A stretch of 64,000 bases of DNA from Elizabethkingia occulta (GCF_002023715.1 NZ_MAHX01000005.1:248001-312000), one strand, 5' to 3'. Positions 17,513 through 26,031 are shown, counted from the first letter of the stretch. Program-made: numbers and translations. Notes: generated from the letters alone by a model not told the origin.

Positions 17513-19003
17513 CTATTTTATTTTTTTGAAAATTATTCCCCTTTGAATATCCATTTCTAATTCAGAAATTTCTCCTTTACTATTTAATCTAAATCCAAAA
17601 TTAAGATCAGGATTCATTTGCTGTGGAAATTCTTCTGTAAATTTTAACCTGAAATAATCATATTGTTTATGCTCTAAAGCAAATCGAAACGCCGGAAAAA
17701 CAGCATACAGTTTATCACCTTCTTTAACTACCTTAATTATACCATAACCCATATTTTCATACTCCCCACAATATGAATCCATAGCATGAGTTGGCTTTTC
17801 ATTTTCATTAATAAGTTTAAAATATTTTTCCGGTTTTGAAATATCATGTATCTCCTTTTCATAACTATAAGGTTTATTATAATCCAAACCAAGCATTCTG
17901 AGAGCCAGCATGCTTGCAACAGTATAGGGCAGATCGGTATTATGCTGATTACTGAGAACTACTATTCCAAATCCATCCGCAGGAAATAAAACAACATTAG
18001 ATGAGAATCCCGAAACAAGTCCCCCATGATATACTCTGTAATGTCCATGGAAAATATTTGTATTCCAACCATAGCCATAACCAAATAAGTAGTTGGCCTG
18101 ATCTTTCTTTGAAGGCGCACCGCCATCAATTATAGCCTTAGTACTTATCGCATTTCTAATATAGTCTTCGGAAACAATTCTTTTTCCTTCAAAGTTTCCG
18201 TAATTCAACCAAAGTTTTAACCAGTTTGCCATATCATTGGCAGAGCTGTTAATTCCGGCTCCTGGATTATCATTCCCAGTTTTCTGGAACAGTACTTTCT
18301 CTATCTTATTTTGATAAATACCGTACGGATAGGAAAAATCTTTTTGTTTCACTAATTCATCAACCGATATATTACTATGATTCATTTTTAACGGGCTGAA
18401 TATTTTCTCATTTATAAGTTTTTCCCATGTACTATTGTATACCTGTTCTGCAATCACTCCCAGGATAATATACCCGAAATTACTATATATCCAGCTGTTT
18501 TTTGGCTCTCCGTTTGCTTTTAGAAATGGTAGTTTATTCAGAAGGTCAATTCTTTTGTCCGAAGGAAAAAAGATATACGAGCCATCTACAGATCCCAATC
18601 CACTCCTATGGTCTAATAAATCCTCGATGGTGATCAGCTCATTCATTCTTTCTGTAGGAAATTCCAGATGCGGAATATGTTTTGAAGGCTTGTCTTTAAC
18701 AGATAATTTATTTTCAGTATTTGCTATTCCTATTAAAGCGGATGTAAAGGCTTTAGTATTACTTCCTATACCAAATAGTGTATTGGAGGTTACCGGTAGT
18801 TTATTTTCAAGATCACGATACCCAAAGCCTTTGGAAAAAATTACTTTATCTTTTCTAACGATTGCAACCGACAAGCCAACACCTTTATAATCGTTTAAAA
18901 TTTTTTGAATTTCCAGATCAACTCCCTTAAGGTTTTCTGTTTGTCCCTGATATAGTATTAAACCAAATAGCAAAAAGCTAAATAAGTATAATCTTTGCTT
19001 CAT
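17513..19003 (-). CDS. serine hydrolase of the beta-lactamase/penicillin-binding class C family
   Basis: A 496-aa exported protein. A signal peptide covers about the first 20 residues. The SxxK nucleophile motif is S81-N-T-K84 (GIGSNTKAF), the YxN motif is Y173-S-N175 in IYSNFGY, and HGG in VYHGGLVSGF replaces KTG. A C-terminal beta-rich domain (from ~405) resembles DUF3471. Proteins of this family include esterases, D-aminopeptidases and peptidases rather than true beta-lactamases. It lies among GG-leader peptide genes, but a processing role would be speculation. Confidence 0.85.
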   Translation of the reverse strand: MKQRLYLFSFLLFGLILYQGQTENLKGVDLEIQKILNDYKGVGLSVAIVRKDKVIFSKGFGYRDLENKLPVTSNTLFGIGSNTKAFTSALIGIANTENKLSVKDKPSKHIPHLEFPTERMNELITIEDLLDHRSGLGSVDGSYIFFPSDKRIDLLNKLPFLKANGEPKNSWIYSNFGYIILGVIAEQVYNSTWEKLINEKIFSPLKMNHSNISVDELVKQKDFSYPYGIYQNKIEKVLFQKTGNDNPGAGINSSANDMANWLKLWLNYGNFEGKRIVSEDYIRNAISTKAIIDGGAPSKKDQANYLFGYGYGWNTNIFHGHYRVYHGGLVSGFSSNVVLFPADGFGIVVLSNQHNTDLPYTVASMLALRMLGLDYNKPYSYEKEIHDISKPEKYFKLINENEKPTHAMDSYCGEYENMGYGIIKVVKEGDKLYAVFPAFRFALEHKQYDYFRLKFTEEFPQQMNPDLNFGFRLNSKGEISELEMDIQRGIIFKKIK

Positions 19004-19085
19004 ATTTTTATTTAATTAATAGACACTGAAATTTAATCTTTAATTACAGATATATGCAGTAAAAATAATTTAATAAAATTATTTT

Positions 19086-19113
19086 TTTGTATAAATAAAT
19101 ATCGTATCTTTAG
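19086..19113 (+). promoter_or_regulatory. plus-strand promoter without an ORF downstream
   Basis: TTTG (19086-19089), 15 bases, then TATCTTTAG (19105-19113). The spacer is shorter than usual. It points into a short region closed by a terminator. Confidence 0.4.
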
Positions 19114-19118
19114 TACAG

Positions 19119-19181
19119 AGTTATATTTTTCATAATATAATAAATGTGATTTGGTGAGTCCCGAGCAATCGGGACTTTTTC
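19119..19181 (+). ncRNA. candidate small RNA
   Basis: About 62 bases lie between a promoter-like pair (19086-19113) and a strong terminator (19157-19181). There is no start codon with a useful ORF. It is upstream of and divergent from the serine hydrolase gene. Support comes only from the promoter and terminator signals. Confidence 0.35.
19157..19181 (+). terminator. strong plus-strand terminator
   Basis: The 8-bp GC-rich stem agtcccga / tcgggact has loop gcaa and is followed by TTTTT. No plus-strand gene lies immediately upstream. Confidence 0.8.
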
Positions 19182-19231
19182 ATTAAATTACTTAATATTT
19201 AAATCTTTGCATATCATCAAATTAATAAAAA

Positions 19232-19266
19232 AGCAACTTACCTGCTTGAAGTAGTTGCTGTTTTTT
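19232..19266. terminator. terminator after peptide gene 3
   Basis: The stem agcaact / agttgct has T-runs on both strands. It is 38 bases past the stop of the minus-strand peptide gene and similar in sequence to the terminator of peptide gene 4. Confidence 0.7.
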
Positions 19267-19303
19267 ATAACAAATTTATTAGCCTAAATTTTAATATAGA
19301 CTA

Positions 19304-19483
19304 TTAACTAACTGGAAAGGCTATACAATAATAAGTATTTGGCCCTGCTCCGGAGATTGGTCTGCAACCTCCTGCTGTAGAGCAACAATAATTATTTCCA
19401 CAATTTCCATCTTCAGGACATATTCTGAATCCGCCATTAATTGCTTTCAAATTTTCTCTTGAAATTTTTTTTAAATTTTTCAT
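19304..19483 (-). CDS. double-glycine leader peptide, knottin-like family B, copy 1
   Basis: A 59-aa precursor, short enough to be missed by length cut-offs. The leader MKNLKKISRENLKAINGG is followed by a 41-residue core with six cysteines, C-x5-C-x4-CC-x5-C-x12-C. The cysteine order C-C-CC-C-C is that of inhibitor cystine knots (knottins). The core shares CPEDGNCG and GCRPISGAGPNTY with the copy at 19690. The gene has its own promoter block and terminator. Function unknown. Confidence 0.85.
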   Translation of the reverse strand: MKNLKKISRENLKAINGGFRICPEDGNCGNNYCCSTAGGCRPISGAGPNTYYCIAFPVS

Positions 19484-19496
19484 ATTATTTATATTT

Positions 19497-19516
19497 ATTT
19501 GGTTGTGATAAAGTTA
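19497..19516 (-). promoter_or_regulatory. promoter and conserved 5'-UTR start of peptide gene 3
   Basis: On the minus strand TAACTTTA (19516-19509), four bases, then AACCAAAT (19504-19497) and AAATAAATAT before the ATG. Confidence 0.6.
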
Positions 19517-19611
19517 AATAATAGAAATTGAATAAAGAACAAATATTTCACTTTTTTATGATGCCTATATAATGTTTTGATTTTTTATTTCTACATATTA
19601 GTGGCTTAAAT

Positions 19612-19650
19612 AAAACAGCAACTCACTTTCCTGAAGCAGTTGTTGTTTCT
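19612..19650. terminator. terminator after peptide gene 4
   Basis: The 10-bp stem aacagcaact / agttgttgtt, with one G-U pair, lies 40 bases past the stop of the minus-strand peptide gene and has T-rich flanks. Confidence 0.7.
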
Positions 19651-19689
19651 TTATAACAAATTATAACTTTATTTCACTCTAGAGTACTA

Positions 19690-19890
19690 TCATTCAATTG
19701 GAAAAGGCTCTATTTTTGGGCCACTTGGTGGTGGGCTACATAAATAGGTATTTGGTCCTGCTCCGGAAATGGGTCTACAGCCTCCTGCGCAACAAAATCC
19801 ATCACCGCAATTTCCATCTTCAGGACACATTCTATATCCGCCATTAATCCCTTTTAGACTTTCTCTTGAAAGTTTCTTTAAGTTTTTCAT
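19690..19890 (-). CDS. double-glycine leader peptide, knottin-like family B, copy 2
   Basis: A 66-aa precursor with leader MKNLKKLSRESLKGINGG and a 48-residue core. The cysteines follow C-x5-C-x4-CC-x3-C-x12-C, the C-C-CC-C-C order of knottins. The loop between the CC pair and the fifth cysteine is two residues shorter than in copy 1. The C-terminal tail is proline-rich and unlike copy 1, so the two are diverged tandem duplicates. The GCRPISGAGPNTY segment is identical in both. Confidence 0.87.
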   Translation of the reverse strand: MKNLKKLSRESLKGINGGYRMCPEDGNCGDGFCCAGGCRPISGAGPNTYLCSPPPSGPKIEPFPIE

Positions 19891-19904
19891 ATACTTATAT
19901 ATTT

Positions 19905-19924
19905 ATTTGGTTAGGATAAATTTA
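19905..19924 (-). promoter_or_regulatory. promoter and conserved 5'-UTR start of peptide gene 4
   Basis: On the minus strand TAAATTTA (19924-19917), four bases, then AACCAAAT (19912-19905) and AAATAAATAT before the ATG. Confidence 0.6.
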
Positions 19925-19990
19925 AGTAATACAAACCGAATAAAAAACAATTATTTCACTTTTATGTGATAAAATTACATGTATACTATA

Positions 19991-20022
19991 AAAAACCTCT
20001 GGAAAAAGATTCCAGAGGCCTC
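19991..20022 (-). terminator. terminator of the lysine-degradation operon
   Basis: The 9-bp stem cctctggaa / ttccagagg has a T-run on the minus strand. It lies 35 bases after the stop of the DUF2007 gene. Confidence 0.8.
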
Positions 20023-20057
20023 AAAAAAGTAAAATTTAAAATTATGAATAAGGGGTT

Positions 20058-20288
20058 TTAATTGTTATTATATTCTTTTAAATAGCCATCTATAACATCG
20101 AAGGCCTTTTTCTCATCTTTCAGATACACTTTTACTTTTAGGTTTGTTGCAGTTGGTGTAGAAAGAAATGACATATATGAGTTATCAATTTCTGCTTCTA
20201 TACCTGCTTCTTCCAGTTTAGATTTTATTAACTGTACTTCTTGTGGTTTGTCTCCTTCAAAAACCGACACCTTTGTATTCAAATCCAT
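20058..20288 (-). CDS. DUF2007-family small protein
   Basis: A 76-aa protein starting MDLNTKVSVFEGDKPQE. A longer frame from 20330 adds 14 atypical hydrophobic residues and is not preferred. The pattern V(Y/F)xxxxxxEAxxIKxxLExxGIxxxxxN followed by VxVxxxDxxxAxxVI is that of DUF2007, a ferredoxin-like fold annotated as a putative signal-transducing protein. It is the last gene after the lysine aminotransferase gene and before a terminator. Confidence 0.75.
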   Translation of the reverse strand: MDLNTKVSVFEGDKPQEVQLIKSKLEEAGIEAEIDNSYMSFLSTPTATNLKVKVYLKDEKKAFDVIDGYLKEYNNN

Positions 20289-20365
20289 ATCAATTTCATT
20301 ATTAAATCGGTTTAAAATTAGTAAAATCATTTCAAAAAAGCAAATGATTTACAAAAAAAATAATA

Positions 20366-21688
20366 TTAAATTTTTGAAATAATAGAATTTATAGCAGATA
20401 ATACTCTATCCAAATCTGCTTGCTGAACATTAAGGTGCGGACGGAAACGTATTGACTTTTCTCCACATGGTAAAATCAGAATATCTTCTTCTGCAAATAA
20501 CTGTTGCTGAACTTTGTTTCTAAGTTCTTTCGAAGGAAAATCTATTGCACACATAATCCCTACTCCTCTTGCATTCGAAAGATAATCCGGATATCGATTC
20601 TGTAGCTGAATAAGACCTTCTATAAGGAAAAGTCCCTGCTGCTGTACGTTCTCTAATAAATTCTCGTTTTCAATGATTTCAAGCATTAGCTTCAGGCGAA
20701 GCATATCGACAAAGTTCCCACCAAATGTAGAATTGATTCTTGAAGATTCTTTGAATACATGATGCTCCACTTCATCCAACTTTTCTTTACTGGCTAATAT
20801 ACCACAAACCTGAGTCTTCTTACCAAAACTAACAATGTCAGGAACAACACCAATATGCTGGAACATAAACATCTTTCCTGTAATTCCGATTCCGGTCTGT
20901 ACTTCATCAAAAATTAACAAGATTTCATTTTCATCACAGATACGTCTTAGTTCCTGGAAAAACTCCGGACGGAAATGATTATCTCCACCTTCAGCCTGAA
21001 TAGGTTCGATAATAATACATGCGACTTTATTCGGATTTGCCAGAATTGATTCCTGAATATGAAGTAAAGCTTTTCCTTCCTGCTCAATTGTATAAGCTAA
21101 ATTTTCTTCTGTTATCGGAAAAGTCAACTTCGGATTGATTATTCTTGGCCAGTCAAATTTTGGAAAATACTGATGCTTTCTGGGATCAGCTGTATTGGTT
21201 AATGATAGTGTATATCCGGAACGCCCATGAAATGCCTGTTGAAAATGAATAACCATTGAAGCTTCGGTTTTACTTCCCTGCAGCCAATTCTTTCTTGTCT
21301 TCCAGTCAAAAGCTGTTTTAAGTGCATTTTCTACTGCTAATGCTCCTCCTTCTACAAAGAAACAATATTGTAATTCTTCTGGTATAACTAGCCTTTCAAA
21401 TACTTCTAAAAAATCAGCATATTCCTGAAGGTAAACATCACTAAGTGTAGGCTTATAAGTTGCATGCTTCCCAAGCCAGTCCTGATGTTTTAAAATATAT
21501 GGGTGGTTGTAGCCTACAGCTGCCGAAGCAAACATAGAAAACATATCCAGATATTCTTTACCTGAAAGATTATCTACAATTACAGAGCCGTGTGACTTTT
21601 CAAAATCCATTACCATATCCAGTCCGTCTGCAAGAATATGTCTGCCTAAAGTTTCTTTTACCTGATTATTATCTACAATATTGTTCAT
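20366..21688 (-). CDS. lat: L-lysine 6-aminotransferase
   Basis: A class III PLP aminotransferase of 440 aa. The N-terminal VDNLSGKEYLDMFSMFAS and the AFHGRSGYTLSLTNT segment are characteristic of lysine epsilon-aminotransferases. IFDEVQTGIG carries the PLP-binding Asp, and the PLP lysine lies in SFGKKTQVCG. It converts lysine to 2-aminoadipate 6-semialdehyde (which cyclises to P6C). It lies 76 bases after an ALDH7-type dehydrogenase gene that would oxidise this product, so together they form a lysine-catabolic pair. Confidence 0.9.
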   Translation of the reverse strand: MNNIVDNNQVKETLGRHILADGLDMVMDFEKSHGSVIVDNLSGKEYLDMFSMFASAAVGYNHPYILKHQDWLGKHATYKPTLSDVYLQEYADFLEVFERLVIPEELQYCFFVEGGALAVENALKTAFDWKTRKNWLQGSKTEASMVIHFQQAFHGRSGYTLSLTNTADPRKHQYFPKFDWPRIINPKLTFPITEENLAYTIEQEGKALLHIQESILANPNKVACIIIEPIQAEGGDNHFRPEFFQELRRICDENEILLIFDEVQTGIGITGKMFMFQHIGVVPDIVSFGKKTQVCGILASKEKLDEVEHHVFKESSRINSTFGGNFVDMLRLKLMLEIIENENLLENVQQQGLFLIEGLIQLQNRYPDYLSNARGVGIMCAIDFPSKELRNKVQQQLFAEEDILILPCGEKSIRFRPHLNVQQADLDRVLSAINSIISKI

Positions 21689-21764
21689 TTGATTTGGGGT
21701 TATTTTTTCGTTAATTAATTACATATTAGTTTTATCTGTAATGTTGTGATTGTAATATTTAGGG

Positions 21765-23315
21765 TTATATATTAAATTTAATTCCCTGAGCCAATGGTAA
21801 ATCCTTACCATAGTTAATCGTATTGGTTTGTCTTCTCATGTAATATTTCCATGCATCCGATCCGGATTCTCTTCCACCACCGGTTTCTTTCTCTCCACCG
21901 AATGCTCCTCCAATTTCTGCACCGGACGTCCCGATATTTACATTAGCAATTCCACAGTCGGATCCTGCATGTGACAAAAATAACTCTGCTTCTCTTAGGT
22001 TTTGAGTCATAATTGCTGAAGACAGTCCCTGCGGAACATCATTTTGCATAGCAATTGCTTCTTCAAGCGTTTTATACTTCATAATATAAAGAATAGGCGC
22101 AAAGGTTTCATGCTGTACGTTTTCGTATGAATTTTTTACTTCAGCAATACATGGTTTTACATAACAGCCCGAAACATACTCTTTCCCTTTTAGCTGACCT
22201 CCTTCAACAATAAATTTTCCACCTTCCTTTTTACATTTTGCGATAGAATTTTCGTACTGCTTAACAGCTTGTTCGTCAATTAACGGACCTACATGATTAT
22301 TTACATCTAATGGATTTCCTATTTTCAACTGGCCATAAGCTTTTACCAGTTTGGTCTTAACTTTATCATACACACTTTCGTGGATAATCAGTCGTCTTGT
22401 AGAAGTACATCTTTGACCTGCCGTTCCAACCGCACCAAATACAGCTCCGATAATGGACATTTCTAAATCTGCATTTTCAGTGATGATAATAGCGTTGTTG
22501 CCACCTAATTCTAATATAGATTTACCGAAACGTCCGGCAACTTTAGACGCAACTTCTCTTCCTACGGCCGTAGAACCGGTAAATGATATCAATTGGACAT
22601 CTTTACTTTCTACCATCTTCTGGCCTATTACATGATCGCTGATTACCAGATTGGAAATTCCTTCCGGCAGTTTATTCTCTTTCAGAACTTCAGCCATGAT
22701 ATTCTGACAAGCTACAGCGCAAAGTGGTGTTTTTTCGGAAGGTTTCCATATAATAGCATTACCACATATAAGAGCCAATGCTGCATTCCAGCTCCATACG
22801 GCTACCGGGAAATTAAAAGCTGATATAATTCCTACGATTCCAAGCGGATGGTATTGTTCGTACATTCTGTGTTGTGAACGTTCCGAATGCATGGTGAATC
22901 CGTGTAATTGGCGGGATAATCCAACTGCAAAATCGCAGATGTCAATCATTTCCTGTACCTCGCCCCAGCCTTCCTGAAGAGATTTTCCCATTTCATAAGA
23001 AACAAGCTTACCAAGATCTTCTTTATATTCTCTTAGTTTTAATCCGAATTGTCTGATGATTTCTCCTCTTTTGGGTGCAGGCATTAACCTGAACTCAGAA
23101 GAAGCCTGCTGTGCAAGTTTGATAATCTTTTCATAGTCTTTTTCAGAAGCTGTTTTTACACTAGCGATTAGTTTACCATCTACTGGCGAATAAGAGTCAA
23201 TAGATTTTCCGGTTGCAAAAAATTTGGTTCCGGAAGAAGCACCTTTATTGTCTTTAGAGATTCCAAGATGCTGAAGAGATTTTTCGATTTTAAAACTTTG
23301 ATTGGTTTTTGTCAT
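21765..23315 (-). CDS. aminoadipate-semialdehyde dehydrogenase (ALDH7/antiquitin type)
   Basis: A 516-aa NAD-dependent aldehyde dehydrogenase. The general base is in LELGGNNA, and the catalytic cysteine in GTAGQRCTSTRR, a context typical of ALDH7. ISAFNFPVAVWSWNAALA and the C-terminal GGEKETGGGRESGSDAWKYY also match ALDH7. It probably oxidises 2-aminoadipate semialdehyde/P6C to 2-aminoadipate, the step after the lysine 6-aminotransferase encoded next to it. It is the first gene of the operon. Confidence 0.88.
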   Translation of the reverse strand: MTKTNQSFKIEKSLQHLGISKDNKGASSGTKFFATGKSIDSYSPVDGKLIASVKTASEKDYEKIIKLAQQASSEFRLMPAPKRGEIIRQFGLKLREYKEDLGKLVSYEMGKSLQEGWGEVQEMIDICDFAVGLSRQLHGFTMHSERSQHRMYEQYHPLGIVGIISAFNFPVAVWSWNAALALICGNAIIWKPSEKTPLCAVACQNIMAEVLKENKLPEGISNLVISDHVIGQKMVESKDVQLISFTGSTAVGREVASKVAGRFGKSILELGGNNAIIITENADLEMSIIGAVFGAVGTAGQRCTSTRRLIIHESVYDKVKTKLVKAYGQLKIGNPLDVNNHVGPLIDEQAVKQYENSIAKCKKEGGKFIVEGGQLKGKEYVSGCYVKPCIAEVKNSYENVQHETFAPILYIMKYKTLEEAIAMQNDVPQGLSSAIMTQNLREAELFLSHAGSDCGIANVNIGTSGAEIGGAFGGEKETGGGRESGSDAWKYYMRRQTNTINYGKDLPLAQGIKFNI

Positions 23316-23528
23316 TTTAATTATAATTCAGTGTTCGTTCACTAATATAACTATTTTTGGCGATTCCTAACAGTCGTTTACCGATTATTATACTAAATTT
23401 AACATCTTTGCCAGAAGAATTACAACATAAAACGGTTGATATTATAATTTTGTTCTTTATCCTTAATATATTACAATAAAGGTTTTATAGTTTAATTCCT
23501 GAGATTAAATCATTATTTAAATATCGAT

Positions 23529-24482
23529 TCATTCTATAAATATGGGTAAACCATTTTTAATAGCAAACTTCTCAAATTCAGTATTAAGAGCAGCCTTTTC
23601 AAATACAATATATAAACTCTTTAGTTTCTTTAGTTCTTTTAAGATCAAAAAGCTCTCAATTTTTATATTTTGAATATTGGTAATTTCCAGAACTTCTAAA
23701 TTATTCATTTCTGTAATGTTATCTAAGGCTTTCAGATTCCTTAAACCTAAAAGTGATACTTTTTTTATTTTGTCTGGATTTTTAAACTTTGGAACTTCAT
23801 AAATACTATTCATATATCTTAAGGAAATGTTTACCAGATTTGGATGATTTGCAATATCTTTTTGAAAATCCAGATCGCTGCATTTTTCCAAAATCAGATT
23901 CTCTATATTTGGAAACTTTTCTGTAAATAATTTCGGATTAATTAGCTTTCTGTGTACTCTTAACTCATTTATTGAGGCATTGCTCCTCAGTAATTCCAGA
24001 TTTAAATCATATACCGCCAGATATTTCAGTTCTAAAAAATTATTAATGTAGAAATTTTGTTCATTGTTTAATCCTTCACATAAATAACTAAAATGTTTTA
24101 TTACAGGGAATTTTACCAGTTCATCAAATCTTAGATTTTTCCTGGCATTGGTTGAAATATCCAGATAGCTTAAATTATTAATGCTTTTTAAAAAATTTAA
24201 ATTTTCTAACTTTTCGTCATAATCACTAACATATATTTTCAGTTTAGTGGCATTTGATAAATACGGAAAAACATAGATACCCGAAACCTTGTTGTCCAAA
24301 AGTGAATTTTCAGATTCTATAATAACAGAAATTAGAAAATTCTCTTTATCCAGTATCTCATTTAAAGTAATAAGCTTTTCAATTTCAACCTTTTCTTCAA
24401 TTCGTATTGTAAGCATTTTGTTTTCTCCGCCTGAAATTTTTTCAATCTCATTTATGGTTATTTTATGCAAATCAACTAACAT
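23529..24482 (-). CDS. leucine-rich-repeat-like protein with a leader-like N-terminus
   Basis: A 317-aa protein with irregular LRR-type repeats over about residues 75-300 (for example LSYLDIS, LKYLAVYDLNL, IENLILEKC, LEVLEITNIQNI). It lacks a signal peptide. The first 19 residues end in NEIEKISGG, close to the ELxKINGG double-glycine leaders 4-9 kb away; this may be chance. It is related in style to the LRR protein at 32279. An upstream CAGGGATATTTC element links it to the 30-40 kb genes. Function unknown. Confidence 0.7.
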   Translation of the reverse strand: MLVDLHKITINEIEKISGGENKMLTIRIEEKVEIEKLITLNEILDKENFLISVIIESENSLLDNKVSGIYVFPYLSNATKLKIYVSDYDEKLENLNFLKSINNLSYLDISTNARKNLRFDELVKFPVIKHFSYLCEGLNNEQNFYINNFLELKYLAVYDLNLELLRSNASINELRVHRKLINPKLFTEKFPNIENLILEKCSDLDFQKDIANHPNLVNISLRYMNSIYEVPKFKNPDKIKKVSLLGLRNLKALDNITEMNNLEVLEITNIQNIKIESFLILKELKKLKSLYIVFEKAALNTEFEKFAIKNGLPIFIE

Positions 24483-24572
24483 TCAGTTTTCTTAAAGTTA
24501 TATTTAGTTTCTCACCTGTTAATGCTCCATAGATTTTAGAGTACATATTACACCTGATTTCTATCTTTTGTA

Positions 24573-24622
24573 AAATTCTCTAAAATCTATTTCCTGAAAT
24601 ATCCCTGTTTTCAGCCATTTAT
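24573..24622 (-). promoter_or_regulatory. CAGGGATATTTT element, site A
   Basis: On the minus strand CAGGGATATTTC (24609-24598), 17 bases, then GAATTTTA (24580-24573), preceded by AAATGGCTGAAAA. It lies ahead of the LRR gene ending at 23529, and the spacing matches three other sites. Confidence 0.6.
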
Positions 24623-24640
24623 TCCCCATATCAGGCTGTT

Positions 24641-24674
24641 TTGTTGGTTGTAGTATTTTAGACTGATACATTTG
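24641..24674 (+). promoter_or_regulatory. promoter of the 24.7 kb lipoprotein gene
   Basis: TTTTG (24641-24645), 21 bases, then TACATTTG (24667-24674). This is a full Bacteroidetes promoter 14 bases before the ATG. Confidence 0.7.
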
Positions 24675-24688
24675 TCCAAAAATATAAA

Positions 24689-25765
24689 ATGAGAATATTT
24701 AACCAATTATTCATAACATCTGCGTTTATTGTTTTCGTGGGCTGCAATTCAAAGAATAAAACTTCAGAAACAAATAAAATGAAAACTGAAGTTACACAAA
24801 AAGCCATAACATTTGCCGATTTTAAAAAGATAAAAGGAGTAGATAATATACAGGATGTACCATTTCAGCTATTTACCAAACAGGATTCTGTACAGTTTTT
24901 TGTATCTCCGGATAAAAATGCTGCTCATCTTAAAAAAGCTAATAATAAACTCGATAATTATTATGGGTTTGAAGAATTTGATGACTTCTACTCTATTCAC
25001 TTCAGTATTGATAATAATATTTCGAACAGCATCGAAGCTTTTGTCTTAAAATCGGAATTTAAAGCAGCATTTGAACTGACTTTAAAAGGTGTAAATCTTT
25101 ATGAAATAAGAAGCAGTATGTTTAAAGAATCTGATGACTTTAAAAATAAATCTTTTAATAAATATGGTACAATTGATGAAGTGTCAGAACAGGAATTTAA
25201 AACAGCATCAAAAAAACGAATTGATGAAGCATTGGTGAAAAATCCACACATAACACTGAAAGACAACAACTGGATATATACTGAAAATGGCAAACAAGAA
25301 ATCATTACACAGCATAAAGATATATCTACAGAGACCGGACCTCTTGCTAATGAATATGTAGGACGATCATCAGCCTTAAACATGGAAGTTTTTAAAGAAA
25401 ATTCTAACGAAGTTACAGATCCTTACTATTCTTTTTTCAATGTAAAAGATGCAGTGATGTTTGATTTAGCTACAAGTGGCTATCCACAAATTCTTCCTGT
25501 TAAGAACTGGGTTTCCTTTGTCTCATCCAATAATGATGTAGGAAGCAATTTGGTGATCAGTAAATACTTTCCACAAACAAAAAAACAAGGCAATCTTTTA
25601 TATGTGAATTTCACTAACTTCAAAATAGCAGATGAGAAAAAGGCATTTTGGGTGAAAAATGATACTTTCTATGCTGAAGTCTATCCTCTAAATTCAGCAT
25701 CAGCTAAAGGTAAAAAGCAAAAAGCAGCATATATAAAAATCCAGTTAAAACCTAATTTATTTTAG
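24689..25765 (+). CDS. lipoprotein, unknown function
   Basis: A 358-aa protein with a lipobox (IVFVGC, Cys19) after a short signal peptide. The mature part begins with a Lys/Thr/Ser-rich linker and then a mixed alpha/beta region with no recognised domain. Its own promoter lies directly upstream, divergent from the LRR gene. After it come 294 bases with degraded TTCGACA repeats. No functional call is possible. Confidence 0.7.
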   Translation: MRIFNQLFITSAFIVFVGCNSKNKTSETNKMKTEVTQKAITFADFKKIKGVDNIQDVPFQLFTKQDSVQFFVSPDKNAAHLKKANNKLDNYYGFEEFDDFYSIHFSIDNNISNSIEAFVLKSEFKAAFELTLKGVNLYEIRSSMFKESDDFKNKSFNKYGTIDEVSEQEFKTASKKRIDEALVKNPHITLKDNNWIYTENGKQEIITQHKDISTETGPLANEYVGRSSALNMEVFKENSNEVTDPYYSFFNVKDAVMFDLATSGYPQILPVKNWVSFVSSNNDVGSNLVISKYFPQTKKQGNLLYVNFTNFKIADEKKAFWVKNDTFYAEVYPLNSASAKGKKQKAAYIKIQLKPNLF

Positions 25766-25787
25766 CTAAGAGCCTTATAGTTAATAC

Positions 25788-25910
25788 TCTTCGATAATTC
25801 GTCAAGCTCATTACAGGCATAGCTCAGGGTGACATTGCTAATACAAACATCTTCCTTTAGAGATGTCGGACCGAGTTCAGTTTATAGAAAGCCTGACGAA
25901 CTATGAAGGC
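25788..25910. repeat. degenerate TTCGACA intergenic repeats
   Basis: Copies ctcttcgataattcgtcaag...gctcagggtgaca (25788-25832) and agcctgacgaactatgaagg (from 25890) are decayed forms of the element seen in the trp operon. They occupy most of the 294-base gap between two plus-strand genes. Confidence 0.55.
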
Positions 25911-26031
25911 TAAAATCATTTTGAATTAAAATTTTAACAGGATCAAAAATTGCTTATCATTACTAAACAACTGATAAGAATAAGCTAAAAAACCCCTGAA
26001 ATCAGCCAGTGTGTATGGAGATAAAGTCCAA

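Noticed and set aside
17513-19003. a true class C beta-lactamase resistance gene
   Set aside because: SxxK and YxN are present, but HGG replaces KTG and a DUF3471-like domain follows, which points to a general serine hydrolase/esterase.
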